From Hyphomicrobiales bacterium (GTDB taxonomy: Bacteria > Pseudomonadota > Alphaproteobacteria > Rhizobiales > Xanthobacteraceae), in NCBI GenBank assembly GCA_017305555.1, contig JAFKKM010000025.1:1-64000 (forward strand): 64,000 nt of DNA, read 5' to 3'. The notes below the pieces were generated by a model. It saw only the letters and a program-made list of their open reading frames with translations. It ran no database searches and had not been told where the DNA came from. This document shows positions 55,294 through 63,234 of the stretch, in pieces. The translations under genes and the position numbers were made by a program. Each line of letters starts with the position of its first letter. Position 1 is the stretch's first letter.

Positions 55294-55728
55294 CTACACA
55301 TTCTCTCCGCCGTCGCGGATGAAGGAATAGCGCACGATATCGGTGCGACGGTGCCAGCCGATCTTTTCCCAGAACGCCATCGCGGCCTCATTCGTCGCCA
55401 GCACGTCGATATGCGACTTCGAAATTCCTTCAGCTTTCAACCTATCGAGAGAGGCGTTCACCAGACGCGTCGCGAGCCCGTTATTGCGATGAGCCGGCGC
55501 GACAATGAGGTGCTGCAAATAGCCCCTGCGGCCGTCGTGGCCCGCCATCACGCATCCGACCAGTGCGCCCGCCTGCTCGGCGACAAAACTGAAGCCCGGA
55601 TTCCTGTTCAGATAGCGCGCGACCGCCTCCCTTGAATCGGCATCGCGCACGGTGACGCCGGGCGTTTGCCGCATCAACGCGATCACATGATCGAAATCCT
55701 CGACGGTCATTTCGCGAATCGTTGCCAC
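55294..55728 (-). CDS. GNAT family N-acetyltransferase
   Basis: 144 residues. The acetyl-CoA loop is HLIVAPAHRNNGLATRLVNASLDRL (about 73-97), matching V-x-P-x-x-R-x-x-G-x-A. ATIREMTVEDFDHVIALM opens the fold, and HIDVLATNEAAMAFWEKIGWHRRTDIVRYS closes it. The substrate is unknown; the length and motif resemble RimI-like or small-molecule acetyltransferases. Confidence 0.85.
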   Translation of the reverse strand: MATIREMTVEDFDHVIALMRQTPGVTVRDADSREAVARYLNRNPGFSFVAEQAGALVGCVMAGHDGRRGYLQHLIVAPAHRNNGLATRLVNASLDRLKAEGISKSHIDVLATNEAAMAFWEKIGWHRRTDIVRYSFIRDGGENV

Positions 55729-55911
55729 GCTGTTTTCTCCGGCGCGCGAGGTCGCGCATCATCGCATCGGTATAGCACGTCCCGGAGATGCACGTTGTGC
55801 GCGTTCACGATGACGCCGCAACATCATCACGCAATCACCTTGGAAATTTCGCGGAATGACCGCGTCGCACATCAACCATCGACGCTCCATCAACACCATG
55901 GAGCTGAATGC

Positions 55912-56217
55912 ATGAATTTCAAATATCTCGCCACCGCCGCTGCGATCGCCACTCTTGCCGCGACCGCCGCGCAGGCGCAGACACAGACACAGACGTCGCC
56001 GCAACCGACTCAGAAAATGCAACAGGGAAGCTCCACCACGACACCACATGGCAAAGCCGGTTCCGCATCGGGGACGGTGGGATCAGCAAACCACGCCGGC
56101 AGCCGCAGCGGCAAAACCGTGAAGCCGGCGCCGGAAGGAGCGATGCAACACCGCGGCTCGACCACCGACAGCGACAGCGCGCCAAGCGGAACGACGCCAG
56201 GCGGCATGTCGCGCTAA
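55912..56217 (+). CDS. small exported low-complexity protein, 101 aa
   Basis: A signal peptide (YLATAAAIATLAATAAQAQ) is followed by a disordered mature part rich in Thr, Ser, Gln and Gly (QTQTQTSPQPTQKMQQ, then HGKAGSASGTVGSANHAG), with several basic residues near the middle. No domain is recognisable. Such small exported Thr/Ser-rich proteins are frequent in Bradyrhizobium. A good terminator follows. Confidence 0.68.
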   Translation: MNFKYLATAAAIATLAATAAQAQTQTQTSPQPTQKMQQGSSTTTPHGKAGSASGTVGSANHAGSRSGKTVKPAPEGAMQHRGSTTDSDSAPSGTTPGGMSR

Positions 56218-56242
56218 CCTCTCTCCAAGGCGAAACTCTACG

Positions 56243-56267
56243 GCCGGCGCACGCGCCGGCTATTTTT
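56243..56267 (+). terminator. rho-independent terminator of the exported low-complexity gene
   Basis: An 8-bp stem GCCGGCGC/GCGCCGGC (56243-56250 with 56253-56260) followed by TATTTTT. It begins 25 bp after the stop. Confidence 0.8.
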
Positions 56268-56325
56268 ATGTCGCGTCGGCTTCGCTCGCCGCGCATGTCG
56301 ATGCTACGTGCAATCGATTTTGCCG

Positions 56326-56580
56326 TCAGGACAAAACGGTCGATGGCGGCTTCTTTGTCCGCGCCTTGCGCGCCGGGCGAAGCGGCAAACCTGCTGAATC
56401 TTTCGCTTCCCGCTCTTTGGCCTCTTGCGCCAACCGCAGCCCACGAAGTCTCGCCATGTTTTTCCTCACGGCAGCATCGTTGGCTTCGTATTCAGCGAGG
56501 GCCTTCGTTCCCTCGACTGCGGCCACACGCTGACGCTCACGACGTTCTTCCGATTTGGGCGACGATGTTTTTGTGCTCAT
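56326..56580 (-). CDS. small basic helical protein, 84 aa
   Basis: The region MSTKTSSPKSEERRERQRVA is followed by AEYEANDAAVRKNMARLRGL, a predicted long charged helix, and a basic tail (ARKARTKKPP). No membrane segment or signal. I recognise it only as similar to short proteins often annotated as hypothetical in Bradyrhizobium. ATG 56580 was chosen because conservation-like composition starts there; the upstream frame is Arg/Gly-rich and unconvincing. A nucleic-acid-binding role is a guess from composition. Confidence 0.55.
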   Translation of the reverse strand: MSTKTSSPKSEERRERQRVAAVEGTKALAEYEANDAAVRKNMARLRGLRLAQEAKEREAKDSAGLPLRPARKARTKKPPSTVLS

Positions 56581-56812
56581 CTCCGATATGTAGGTGCAAA
56601 TCGGCGAAATGCCACCGCCTCGACGCCTCCACATGAACACAATTGACCGCTTGCTATCCTGCCGAATACCTATACCGTGCCGCAATTCGATTTGTTGCAG
56701 TTGCCTTGTAAGCGCGCCTTCGGGCTCTTTTCCTCGGACATCGCCGGAATTGGATCAACTCGCACGGAGGTCGTGCGGGAAATCGAGCGCTTGCGCTCCA
56801 GGAGAAGACGTT

Positions 56813-57025
56813 ATGGCTACAGGTACAGTGAAATGGTTTAACGGCCAGAAGGGCTTTGGCTTCATTCAACCCGACGACGGCGGCACCGACGTATTCGTGC
56901 ATATCAGCGCGGTCGAGCGCGCCGGCCTCGATGGGCTCGGTGAAGGCCAGAAGGTTTCGTTCGAAGCCAAGACCGACAAGATGCGCGGCAAGACCAGCGC
57001 GGAAAATCTGTCGCTCGTGAGCTGA
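56813..57025 (+). CDS. cold-shock protein CspA family
   Basis: A 70-residue cold-shock domain protein. [22 protein letters not shown] carries RNP-1 (KGFGFI), and [13 protein letters not shown] carries RNP-2. These bind single-stranded RNA/DNA and melt mRNA structure. ATG 56813 follows AGGAGAAG. The 5' region before it is over 200 nt long and could hold a structured leader as in other csp genes. A terminator follows at 57079. Confidence 0.95.
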   Translation: MATGTVKWFNGQKGFGFIQPDDGGTDVFVHISAVERAGLDGLGEGQKVSFEAKTDKMRGKTSAENLSLVS

Positions 57026-57078
57026 CAAGCGCCGAGCGACGCAAGCCACCCACGGATGTACTGGGGGTTTGCAGTGAA

Positions 57079-57106
57079 AGTCCCGTCAGAAATGGCGGGG
57101 CTTTTT
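57079..57106 (+). terminator. rho-independent terminator of the csp gene
   Basis: A 9-bp stem AGTCCCGTC/GGCGGGGCT with two G-U pairs (57079-57087 with 57094-57102), a 6-nt loop and five T (57102-57106). It is 53 bp after the csp stop. Confidence 0.85.
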
Positions 57107-57140
57107 GTTTGTTTGCGGAAGCGACACCGCTCGGCCCGCC

Positions 57141-58757
57141 TTACCTCTTCTTCACGTCCTTGACGTTGGAGAAGACGATGCCCTCGGCACGTTCCTTGGT
57201 GTAGCCGAGATAGAATTCGTTCTTGGCGAGGAACACCGGATCGCCGTCGACGTCGTCGGCGACGCCGGAGTTGTTGGCGGCGACGAAAGCTTCGAGCCTC
57301 TTCGGATCGTCCGACGAAATCCAGCGCGCAAGTTGGAATTCGCTGATCTCGAATTCCACCGGCAGAGAATATTCGGCGTCAAGCCGCGCCTTCAGAACGT
57401 CGAGCTGCAACATGCCGACCACGCCGACCAAGGCGGGTGCGCCATCGCGCGGGCGGAACACCTGTACGACGCCCTCCTCCGACATCTGCTGCAAGGCTTC
57501 CTTCAGCTTCTTCGCCTTCATCGCGTCGGTGAGACGGACGCGGCGGACAATTTCCGGCGCAAAGCTGGGGACGCCGACGAACGACACGTCCTCGCCCTCG
57601 GTCAGCGTGTCGCCGATCCGCAAAGTGCCATGATTGGGAATGCCGACGACGTCGCCGGCGAAGGCCTCATCCGCAATGGCGCGATCCTGCGCGAAGAAGA
57701 ATTGCGGCGACGACAGCGGCATCGGCTTGCCGGTGCGAACCAGCTTCGCCTTCATGCCGCGCGTCAGCTTGCCCGAGCACAGCCGCGCGAATGCGATACG
57801 GTCGCGGTGGTTGGGATCCATGTTGGCCTGGATCTTGAAAACGAAGGCCGTCATCTTCGGCTCGTCCGCCTGCACCAGACGCTGGCTGCTTTCCTGCGCG
57901 CGCGGCGGCGGTGCGAAGCGGCCCAAGCCTTCGAGCAGATCGCCGACGCCAAAGTTGCGCAGCGCCGAGCCGAAATAGACGGGCGTGAGATGGCCTTCGC
58001 GGAACGCGGCGAGATCGAACGGCTTGCAGGCCTCCGTCGCCAGTCCCAGTTCTTCCTTCACCTCGTCGACGTTGAGGTTCGGATTGCGTGCGGCGAGATC
58101 GTCGATGGCGATCTGCTCCGCCGCCCCGGTCTTGGCGCCGCTGCCTTCAAGCAGGCGAATGCCGCCGGTGGCAATGTCATAGGTGCCGAGGAAATCGCGG
58201 CCGCGGCCGACCGGCCAGGTCATCGGCGTGGTGTCGAGCGCCAGCGTCTTTTCGATTTCGTCGAGGAGATCGAAGGTGTCGCGGCTCTCGCGGTCCATCT
58301 TGTTGATGAAGGTGATGATCGGAATGTCGCGCAGGCGGCAGACCTCGAACAGCTTTCGCGTGCGATCCTCGATGCCTTTCGCGGCGTCGATCACCATGAC
58401 GGCGGAGTCGACCGCCGTGAGCGTGCGATAGGTATCCTCGGAGAAGTCCTCGTGGCCCGGCGTATCGAGCAGGTTGAAGACGAGATTATCGAACTCGAAC
58501 GTCATCACCGAGGTGACGACAGAGATGCCGCGGTCGCGCTCGATCTTCATCCAGTCGGAGCGCGTGTTGCGGCGCTCGCCCTTGGCCTTGACCTGCCCGG
58601 CGAGATTGATGGCGCCGCCGAACAGCAGCAGCTTTTCGGTCAGTGTGGTCTTGCCGGCGTCGGGATGCGAGATGATCGCGAAGGTACGGCGACGCGCCAC
58701 CTCAGTGGCCAGTGCCGGGCGCGATGCGGTGTCGGAAGCAGTAGCGATATCGGTCAT
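57141..58757 (-). CDS. prfC: peptide chain release factor 3
   Basis: A 538-residue translational GTPase that recycles RF1/RF2 from the ribosome after termination. The P-loop is ISHPDAGKTTLTEKLL (about 34-49), switch II DTPGHEDFSEDTY, and G4 NKMDRES. After domain II (RGMKAKLVRTGKP) comes the RF3 C-terminal domain (VGVVGMLQLDVLKARLDAEYS). The length and the RF3-type GAINLAGQVKAKGERRNTRSDWM stretch separate it from EF-G. An adjacent divergent riboswitch-controlled exporter shares the upstream region. Confidence 0.96.
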   Translation of the reverse strand: MTDIATASDTASRPALATEVARRRTFAIISHPDAGKTTLTEKLLLFGGAINLAGQVKAKGERRNTRSDWMKIERDRGISVVTSVMTFEFDNLVFNLLDTPGHEDFSEDTYRTLTAVDSAVMVIDAAKGIEDRTRKLFEVCRLRDIPIITFINKMDRESRDTFDLLDEIEKTLALDTTPMTWPVGRGRDFLGTYDIATGGIRLLEGSGAKTGAAEQIAIDDLAARNPNLNVDEVKEELGLATEACKPFDLAAFREGHLTPVYFGSALRNFGVGDLLEGLGRFAPPPRAQESSQRLVQADEPKMTAFVFKIQANMDPNHRDRIAFARLCSGKLTRGMKAKLVRTGKPMPLSSPQFFFAQDRAIADEAFAGDVVGIPNHGTLRIGDTLTEGEDVSFVGVPSFAPEIVRRVRLTDAMKAKKLKEALQQMSEEGVVQVFRPRDGAPALVGVVGMLQLDVLKARLDAEYSLPVEFEISEFQLARWISSDDPKRLEAFVAANNSGVADDVDGDPVFLAKNEFYLGYTKERAEGIVFSNVKDVKKR

Positions 58758-58857
58758 GGGGCGAGCCTGTGGCAGGGAATGCGGGCGGGATCAAGGAGTT
58801 TCCGCGCTGATTTCGGCGGCTTGCCAGCCGGTTCCGGCCACCCCATATCAGCCCGGC

Positions 58858-58927
58858 GGAAGGACGACCTTCCGGCTTCATCCAGTCATCGCGGGGACGG
58901 CCCTGCCTAACACGTTAGGAGGGTCTC
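58858..58927 (+). promoter_or_regulatory. guanidine-II (mini-ykkC) riboswitch with Shine-Dalgarno switch
   Basis: Two short hairpins with ACGR loops, the definition of guanidine-II. P1: GGAAGG-ACGA-CCTTCC (58858-58873). P2: GCGGGG-ACGG-CCCTGC (58891-58906, one G-U pair). They are 17 nt apart. The Shine-Dalgarno TTAGGAGGG (58915-58923) can pair with CCCTGCCTAA (58901-58910) leaving one bulged G, and most of that strand is the 3' half of P2. Ligand-stabilised P2 would release the ribosome-binding site, giving translation-level activation. It directly precedes a Gdx/SugE exporter, the usual target. Confidence 0.9.
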
Positions 58928-59242
58928 ATGGCCTGGTTCATGTTGTTTATCGCGGGGTTGATGGAGGTCGGCTGGGCGATCGGGCTGAAGTACACGGAAG
59001 GCTTCACCCGCCTGGTGCCGTCGGTGCTGACGCTGGCGGCGATGCTGATCAGCATCGTGTTGCTTGGTCTCGCCTTGAAGACGCTGCCGGTCGGCACCGC
59101 TTACGCGGTCTGGACCGGGATCGGCGCGGTCGGCACCGCCATTCTCGGCATCGTGCTGCTGGGCGATCCGGCGACCGCCGCGCGGCTCGGCTCGATCGGC
59201 CTGATCGTCGCCGGCATCGTCGGGCTGAAGTTGGTGACATAA
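58928..59242 (+). CDS. gdx: guanidinium exporter Gdx (SugE-type SMR protein)
   Basis: A 104-residue small multidrug resistance protein with four helices. Glu13 in [18 protein letters not shown] is the conserved proton/substrate-coupling glutamate. [20 protein letters not shown] is the SugE/Gdx signature, and the dimer-forming last helix is [17 protein letters not shown] proteins of the Gdx group export guanidinium in exchange for protons. The guanidine-II riboswitch directly upstream agrees, so I prefer Gdx over the older quaternary-ammonium name SugE. Confidence 0.93.
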   Translation: MAWFMLFIAGLMEVGWAIGLKYTEGFTRLVPSVLTLAAMLISIVLLGLALKTLPVGTAYAVWTGIGAVGTAILGIVLLGDPATAARLGSIGLIVAGIVGLKLVT

Positions 59243-59246
59243 GGCG

Positions 59247-60254
59247 TCAGTGACGAAATAGCACCACGGCCCAATAGGCCAGCGCCGCGACGGTCGCCGA
59301 GGCCGGCACGGTGATCACCCACGCATAAACGATGGAACTGGCGACGTTCCAGCGTACCGCCGAGACGCGCCGCGCCGCGCCGACGCCGACAATGGCACCG
59401 GTGATGGTGTGGGTGGTCGACACCGGGACGCCGAGGAATGTCGCCATGAACAGCGTCGCCGCGCCGCCGGTCTCGGCGCAGAAGCCCTGCATCGGCGTCA
59501 GGCGGGTGATACGCAGCCCCATGGTGCGCACGATGCGCCAGCCGCCGAGCAGCGTGCCGAGCGCCATCGCCGACTGGCACGCCAGCACCACCCAGAACGG
59601 CACGCTGAATTCGCTGCCGAGGTGGCCTTGCGAATAGAGCAGAACGGCGATGATACCCATGGTCTTTTGCGCGTCGTTGCCGCCGTGGCCGAGCGAATAC
59701 AGCGACGCGGAAAAGAACTGGAATATCCGGAACGCCCGATCCACCGCGAATGGCGTGGACCGGGCCGAAGCCCAGGTGACGATCGCCACCAGCACAAGCG
59801 CGAGCAGGAATCCCACCACCGGCGACAGCACGATGGCGAGCAAGGTCATCGACAACCCGCTCCACATCACTGCGGCGAGCCCGGCCTTGGCGACGCCGGC
59901 ACCGACCAGTCCGCCGATCAGCGCGTGCGACGAGCTGGAGGGAATACCAAGCGCCCAGGTCACCAGATTCCAGACGATAGCGCCGACCAGCGCCGCGAAG
60001 ATCACCGCCGGAGTAATGAGATCGGGCTCGATGATGCCGGTGCCGATGGTGTTGGCGACATGCAGCCCGAACACCAGGAACGCGACGAAATTAAAGAACG
60101 CGGCCCAGAACACCGCGTATTGCGGCCGCAGCACCCGCGTCGAGACGATGGTGGCGATCGAATTGGCGGCGTCGTGCAGGCCATTGAGGAAGTCGAACAG
60201 CAGCGCGACCGCGATCAGGCCGACCAGAACCGGAAAAGCAATCGTGGCGTCCAC
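59247..60254 (-). CDS. pit: inorganic phosphate transporter, PiT family
   Basis: 335 residues with about ten hydrophobic helices. The paired PiT signatures are FDFLNGLHDAANSIATIVSTRVL near the N-terminus and YSLGHGGNDAQKTMGII in the second half, the sites for Na+/H+-phosphate symport. GIPSSSSHALIGGLVGAG is the third. The family imports metal-phosphate or phosphate with low affinity. It lies downstream of a DUF47 gene on the same strand, as usual, separated by a palindromic repeat. Confidence 0.93.
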   Translation of the reverse strand: MDATIAFPVLVGLIAVALLFDFLNGLHDAANSIATIVSTRVLRPQYAVFWAAFFNFVAFLVFGLHVANTIGTGIIEPDLITPAVIFAALVGAIVWNLVTWALGIPSSSSHALIGGLVGAGVAKAGLAAVMWSGLSMTLLAIVLSPVVGFLLALVLVAIVTWASARSTPFAVDRAFRIFQFFSASLYSLGHGGNDAQKTMGIIAVLLYSQGHLGSEFSVPFWVVLACQSAMALGTLLGGWRIVRTMGLRITRLTPMQGFCAETGGAATLFMATFLGVPVSTTHTITGAIVGVGAARRVSAVRWNVASSIVYAWVITVPASATVAALAYWAVVLFRH

Positions 60255-60283
60255 CCGGCGGCCCCTGCCTAGCGTTCTTGAAG

Positions 60284-60332
60284 GCGCATGATCTTCTCCG
60301 AAAACCGGCTTCCACTTTTCGGGATCATGCGC
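60284..60332. repeat. CCGAAAA/TTTTCGG palindromic repeat, intact copy
   Basis: An outer perfect 10-bp pair GCGCATGATC (60284-60293)/GATCATGCGC (60323-60332) and an inner pair CCGAAAA (60298-60304)/TTTTCGG (60316-60322). It fills most of the gap between DUF47 and pit, ending at the DUF47 stop. It resembles a dispersed repeat common in Bradyrhizobium-group genomes. Because it can form a stable hairpin in the mRNA it could stabilise or attenuate the DUF47-pit message. Confidence 0.85.
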
Positions 60333-60977
60333 TTAGACCTGCTCGATGACGATGCTGTTGATCTCGTTGGCGACGTCGTCGAAGCGGTCAGCCACTTTCT
60401 CGAGATGGTCGTAGATCTCGGCGCCGACGATGAAGTCCATCGCGTTGGCGTTGCGGTGCTTGAGGAACAGCTCCTTGAGGCCGATGTCGTGGAGATCGTC
60501 GACGCGGCCTTCGATCTTACCCAGTTCCTGGGTGATCGTCGTCAGCATGGTGACGTTGTCGCCGATCGATTGCAGCAACGGCACCGCACGGCCAACCAGG
60601 TTGGCACATTCGACCAGCAACGTGCCGATCTCGCGCATCGGCGGCTCGAACTGGCGCACCTCGAACAGCACCACAGCCTTGGCGGTCTGCTGCATCTGGT
60701 CGACGGCGTCGTCCATCGCCGTGATCAGGTTCTTGATGTCAACGCGATCGAACGGGGTGATGAAAGTACGGCGCACCGCGGTCAGCACCTCACGGGTGAT
60801 GCCGTCTGCGTCGCTCTCGAACTGGTCGACGCGCTGGCAATAGACCGGCGTTTCCTCGCCGCCCTTAAGCATCCCTTGCAGCGCCTGCGCGCCCTGTACA
60901 GCAACTTGGGCATGGCGGGCGAACAGGGCGAAGAATTTCTCCTCCCTGGGCAGCAGAGCTCTGAACCAGCGTAACAT
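60333..60977 (-). CDS. DUF47 (PhoU-like) protein
   Basis: 214 residues, largely helical. RALLPREEKFFALFARHAQ opens the DUF47 fold. ESDADGITREVLTAVRRTFITPFDRVDIKNLITAMDDAVDQM is the family core, with a PhoU-like metal-binding cluster of Asp/Glu/Lys. YDHLEKVADRFDDVANEIN ends it. These proteins are thought to regulate the adjacent PiT transporter. It is immediately upstream of pit on the same strand. Confidence 0.92.
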   Translation of the reverse strand: MLRWFRALLPREEKFFALFARHAQVAVQGAQALQGMLKGGEETPVYCQRVDQFESDADGITREVLTAVRRTFITPFDRVDIKNLITAMDDAVDQMQQTAKAVVLFEVRQFEPPMREIGTLLVECANLVGRAVPLLQSIGDNVTMLTTITQELGKIEGRVDDLHDIGLKELFLKHRNANAMDFIVGAEIYDHLEKVADRFDDVANEINSIVIEQV

Positions 60978-61334
60978 TGCTATTCCCCGGCCGTTCGGTT
61001 GGCGGTATCCGATTGACGCGCCAACACCGTCATGCGACCGGCGTGCCCCGCCTCAAAACCGCGCCGTCGTTCGGGCAAACTGTCGAAACCGGACCGAACT
61101 GGACCGCCTCGAACTCCCGATGCGACAGGCCGTCGACATGCGGCGGCGCGTCATTGCGTTGTCATAAAACACTTCTTCGGACGGCGCGCAATCGCCCCGG
61201 CCGCCAGCCAGCCCCCCGATCACAACATATGCACGCTATGCACGGGCGCGGTAGTACGATCACTGCCAGCGTCTTGTTTCAGAGCCGGAGCCCTTCTTCA
61301 AAGCCCCGTCCCGGACCCTGCCCTGACCGCGCGC
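60978..61334. other. spacer between livM and the DUF47 gene
   Basis: 357 bp between two minus-strand units. It should hold the DUF47-pit promoter and the end of the liv transcript. I see no gene, T-run terminator or repeat copy. A Cys/Gly-rich ORF on the plus strand has no ribosome-binding site or conservation that I can detect. Confidence 0.5.
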
Positions 61335-62306
61335 TTAGAGCGAGCGTTTGAAAAGGGCCGCGATCTCGCCGACGATGCCGCGGCGGAAAGTCAGCACGCA
61401 GACCACGAAGATCACGCCCTGAATCACCGTCACCCACTGGCCGAAACCGGCGAGATACTGCTGCATGGCGACGATGATGAAGGCGCCGACCACGGGACCG
61501 AACACAGTGCCGAGACCGCCGATCAGGGCCATCAGCACGATTTCGCCCGACATGGTCCAATGAACGTCGGTCAACGAGGCGTTCTGGGCCACGAACACCT
61601 TCAGCGACCCGGCGAAGCCCGACAGCGTGCCCGACAGGATGAAGGCCATCAGCTTGTAGTGGTCGGTCTTGTAGCCCAGCGAAATGGCGCGCGGTTCGTT
61701 CTCGCGGATCGCCTTCAAGACCTCGCCGAACGGAGAGTTGATGGCGCGGAAGATCAGCAGAAAAGCCAGCAGGAACGCCGCCAGGATGACGTAGTACAGC
61801 GTGGTCGGCTGCGACAGGTCGAACAACCCGAACAGCATACCTTGCGGAATGCCCTGGATGCCGTCCTCGCCATGGGTGAACGGCGTTTGCAGATAGACGA
61901 AGAACACCAACTGCGACAGCGCCAGCGTGATCATCGCGAAGTAGATGCCCTGGCGGCGGATCGAGATCCAGCCGGTGACGATCGACAGCGCGCAGGCGCC
62001 GGCGGTGCCGATAATGATGCCAATCGCCGGCGACACGCCCCACACCTTGAGCGCGTGGGCGGTGAAATAGCCCGCGGTGCCGAGGAACATGGCATGGCCG
62101 AACGACAACAGGCCGCCATAGCCGATCAGCAGATTGAACGCGCAGGTAAACAGCGCGAAGCACAGCGCCTGCATGACAAAGAAGGGATAGATGCCGCTGA
62201 ACGGCACCGCCGCCAGCAGCACGGCCATCAGGACGAAGGCCACCATCTCGTCGCGGATACCACGTCCGGAGGAGCCCGATGCGGAGTTGTCGGTAATCAC
62301 TGACAT
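61335..62306 (-). CDS. livM: branched-chain amino-acid-type ABC transporter permease LivM
   Basis: 323 residues. Eight or nine membrane helices; the N-terminal half contains ALCFALFTCAFNLLIGYGGLLSFGHAMFLGTAGYF and the second half the conserved EAA-like loop GEVLKAIRENEPRAISLGY, the contact with the ATPase. SGTLSGFAGSLKVFV and MSGEIVLMALIGGLGTVFGPVVGAF are diagnostic for LivM. It starts 1 bp after livH ends, so it is the last gene seen of a livK-livH-livM unit. The ATPase genes livG/livF are not adjacent on this side. Confidence 0.93.
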   Translation of the reverse strand: MSVITDNSASGSSGRGIRDEMVAFVLMAVLLAAVPFSGIYPFFVMQALCFALFTCAFNLLIGYGGLLSFGHAMFLGTAGYFTAHALKVWGVSPAIGIIIGTAGACALSIVTGWISIRRQGIYFAMITLALSQLVFFVYLQTPFTHGEDGIQGIPQGMLFGLFDLSQPTTLYYVILAAFLLAFLLIFRAINSPFGEVLKAIRENEPRAISLGYKTDHYKLMAFILSGTLSGFAGSLKVFVAQNASLTDVHWTMSGEIVLMALIGGLGTVFGPVVGAFIIVAMQQYLAGFGQWVTVIQGVIFVVCVLTFRRGIVGEIAALFKRSL

Positions 62307-62307
62307 G

Positions 62308-63171
62308 TTAAGTCGCCCGTCCTGTCAATCCCGTCGGCTTCACCAGCAGCACCAGCACCATCAGAACGAAAACCACGGTGTTGGAAGCCTCGGGGTAGAA
62401 ATACTTCGTCAAACCTTCGACGACGCCGAGCGCGAAGCCGGTGATGACCGATCCCATGATCGATCCCATGCCGCCGATCACCACCACCGCGAACACCACG
62501 ATGATCAGATCGGCGCCCATCAGCGGCCGCACCTGATTGATCGGGGCCGACAGCACGCCGGCAAGCGCCGCGAGGCCGATGCCCAGGCCATAGGTCAGGG
62601 TGATCATGCGCGGCACGTTGATGCCGAACGCACGGACCAGATTCGGATTTTCAGTGGCGGCGCGCAGGTAAGCGCCGAGCCGGGTGCGTTCGATCAGATA
62701 CCAGGTGGCGATACACACCACGAGCGAGAACACCACCACCCAGCCGCGATAGATCGGCAGGAACATGAAGCCGAGATTCATGCCGCCCTGAAGCTGCGGC
62801 GGGATCGCATAGGGCAAGCCTGACGAGCCGAAGTAATTCTGGAACACGCCCTGGATGATCAGCGCGATGCCGAACGTCAGCAGCAGGCCATAAAGGTGAT
62901 CGAGTCCAGCGATCCATTTCAGCAGCGTGCGCTCCAGCAACATGCCGAAGATACCGACAGCGATCGGCGCGAGGACCAATGCGTACCAGTAGTTCAGGCC
63001 GAAGATGTTGAGCAGGAAGTACGCGCAGAACGCGCCCATCATATACAACGCGCCATGCGCGAAATTGATGATGTTGAGCATTCCGAAAATCACGGCCAGA
63101 CCGAGACTCAACAGCGCGTAGAACGAGCCGTTGATCAATCCAACCAGGAGTTGGGCGTATAGAGCCTGCAT
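62308..63171 (-). CDS. livH: branched-chain amino-acid-type ABC transporter permease LivH
   Basis: 287 residues. LLVGLINGSFYALLSLGLAVIFGMLNIINFAHGALYM is the LivH opening. TRLGAYLRAATENPNLVRAFGINV is the loop that docks on the ATPase, and GGMGSIMGSVITGFALGVVEGLT and VVFVLMVLVLLVKPTGL follow. The helices number about eight. It lies 63 bp after the substrate-binding protein gene and 1 bp before livM. Actual solutes may be branched-chain amino acids, amides or aromatic acids. Confidence 0.93.
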   Translation of the reverse strand: MQALYAQLLVGLINGSFYALLSLGLAVIFGMLNIINFAHGALYMMGAFCAYFLLNIFGLNYWYALVLAPIAVGIFGMLLERTLLKWIAGLDHLYGLLLTFGIALIIQGVFQNYFGSSGLPYAIPPQLQGGMNLGFMFLPIYRGWVVVFSLVVCIATWYLIERTRLGAYLRAATENPNLVRAFGINVPRMITLTYGLGIGLAALAGVLSAPINQVRPLMGADLIIVVFAVVVIGGMGSIMGSVITGFALGVVEGLTKYFYPEASNTVVFVLMVLVLLVKPTGLTGRAT

Positions 63172-63234
63172 AATCTTCCCGCCGACATCTCTGAATAAAT
63201 CCGCCCGGCAGCGACGCTGCCGGGCGTCGCTAAC

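Noticed and set aside
57105-58910. A 601-codon plus-strand ORF opposite prfC
   Set aside because: It mirrors prfC codons in GC-rich DNA, is Arg/His/Gly-rich and matches no family; RF3 on the other strand is complete.
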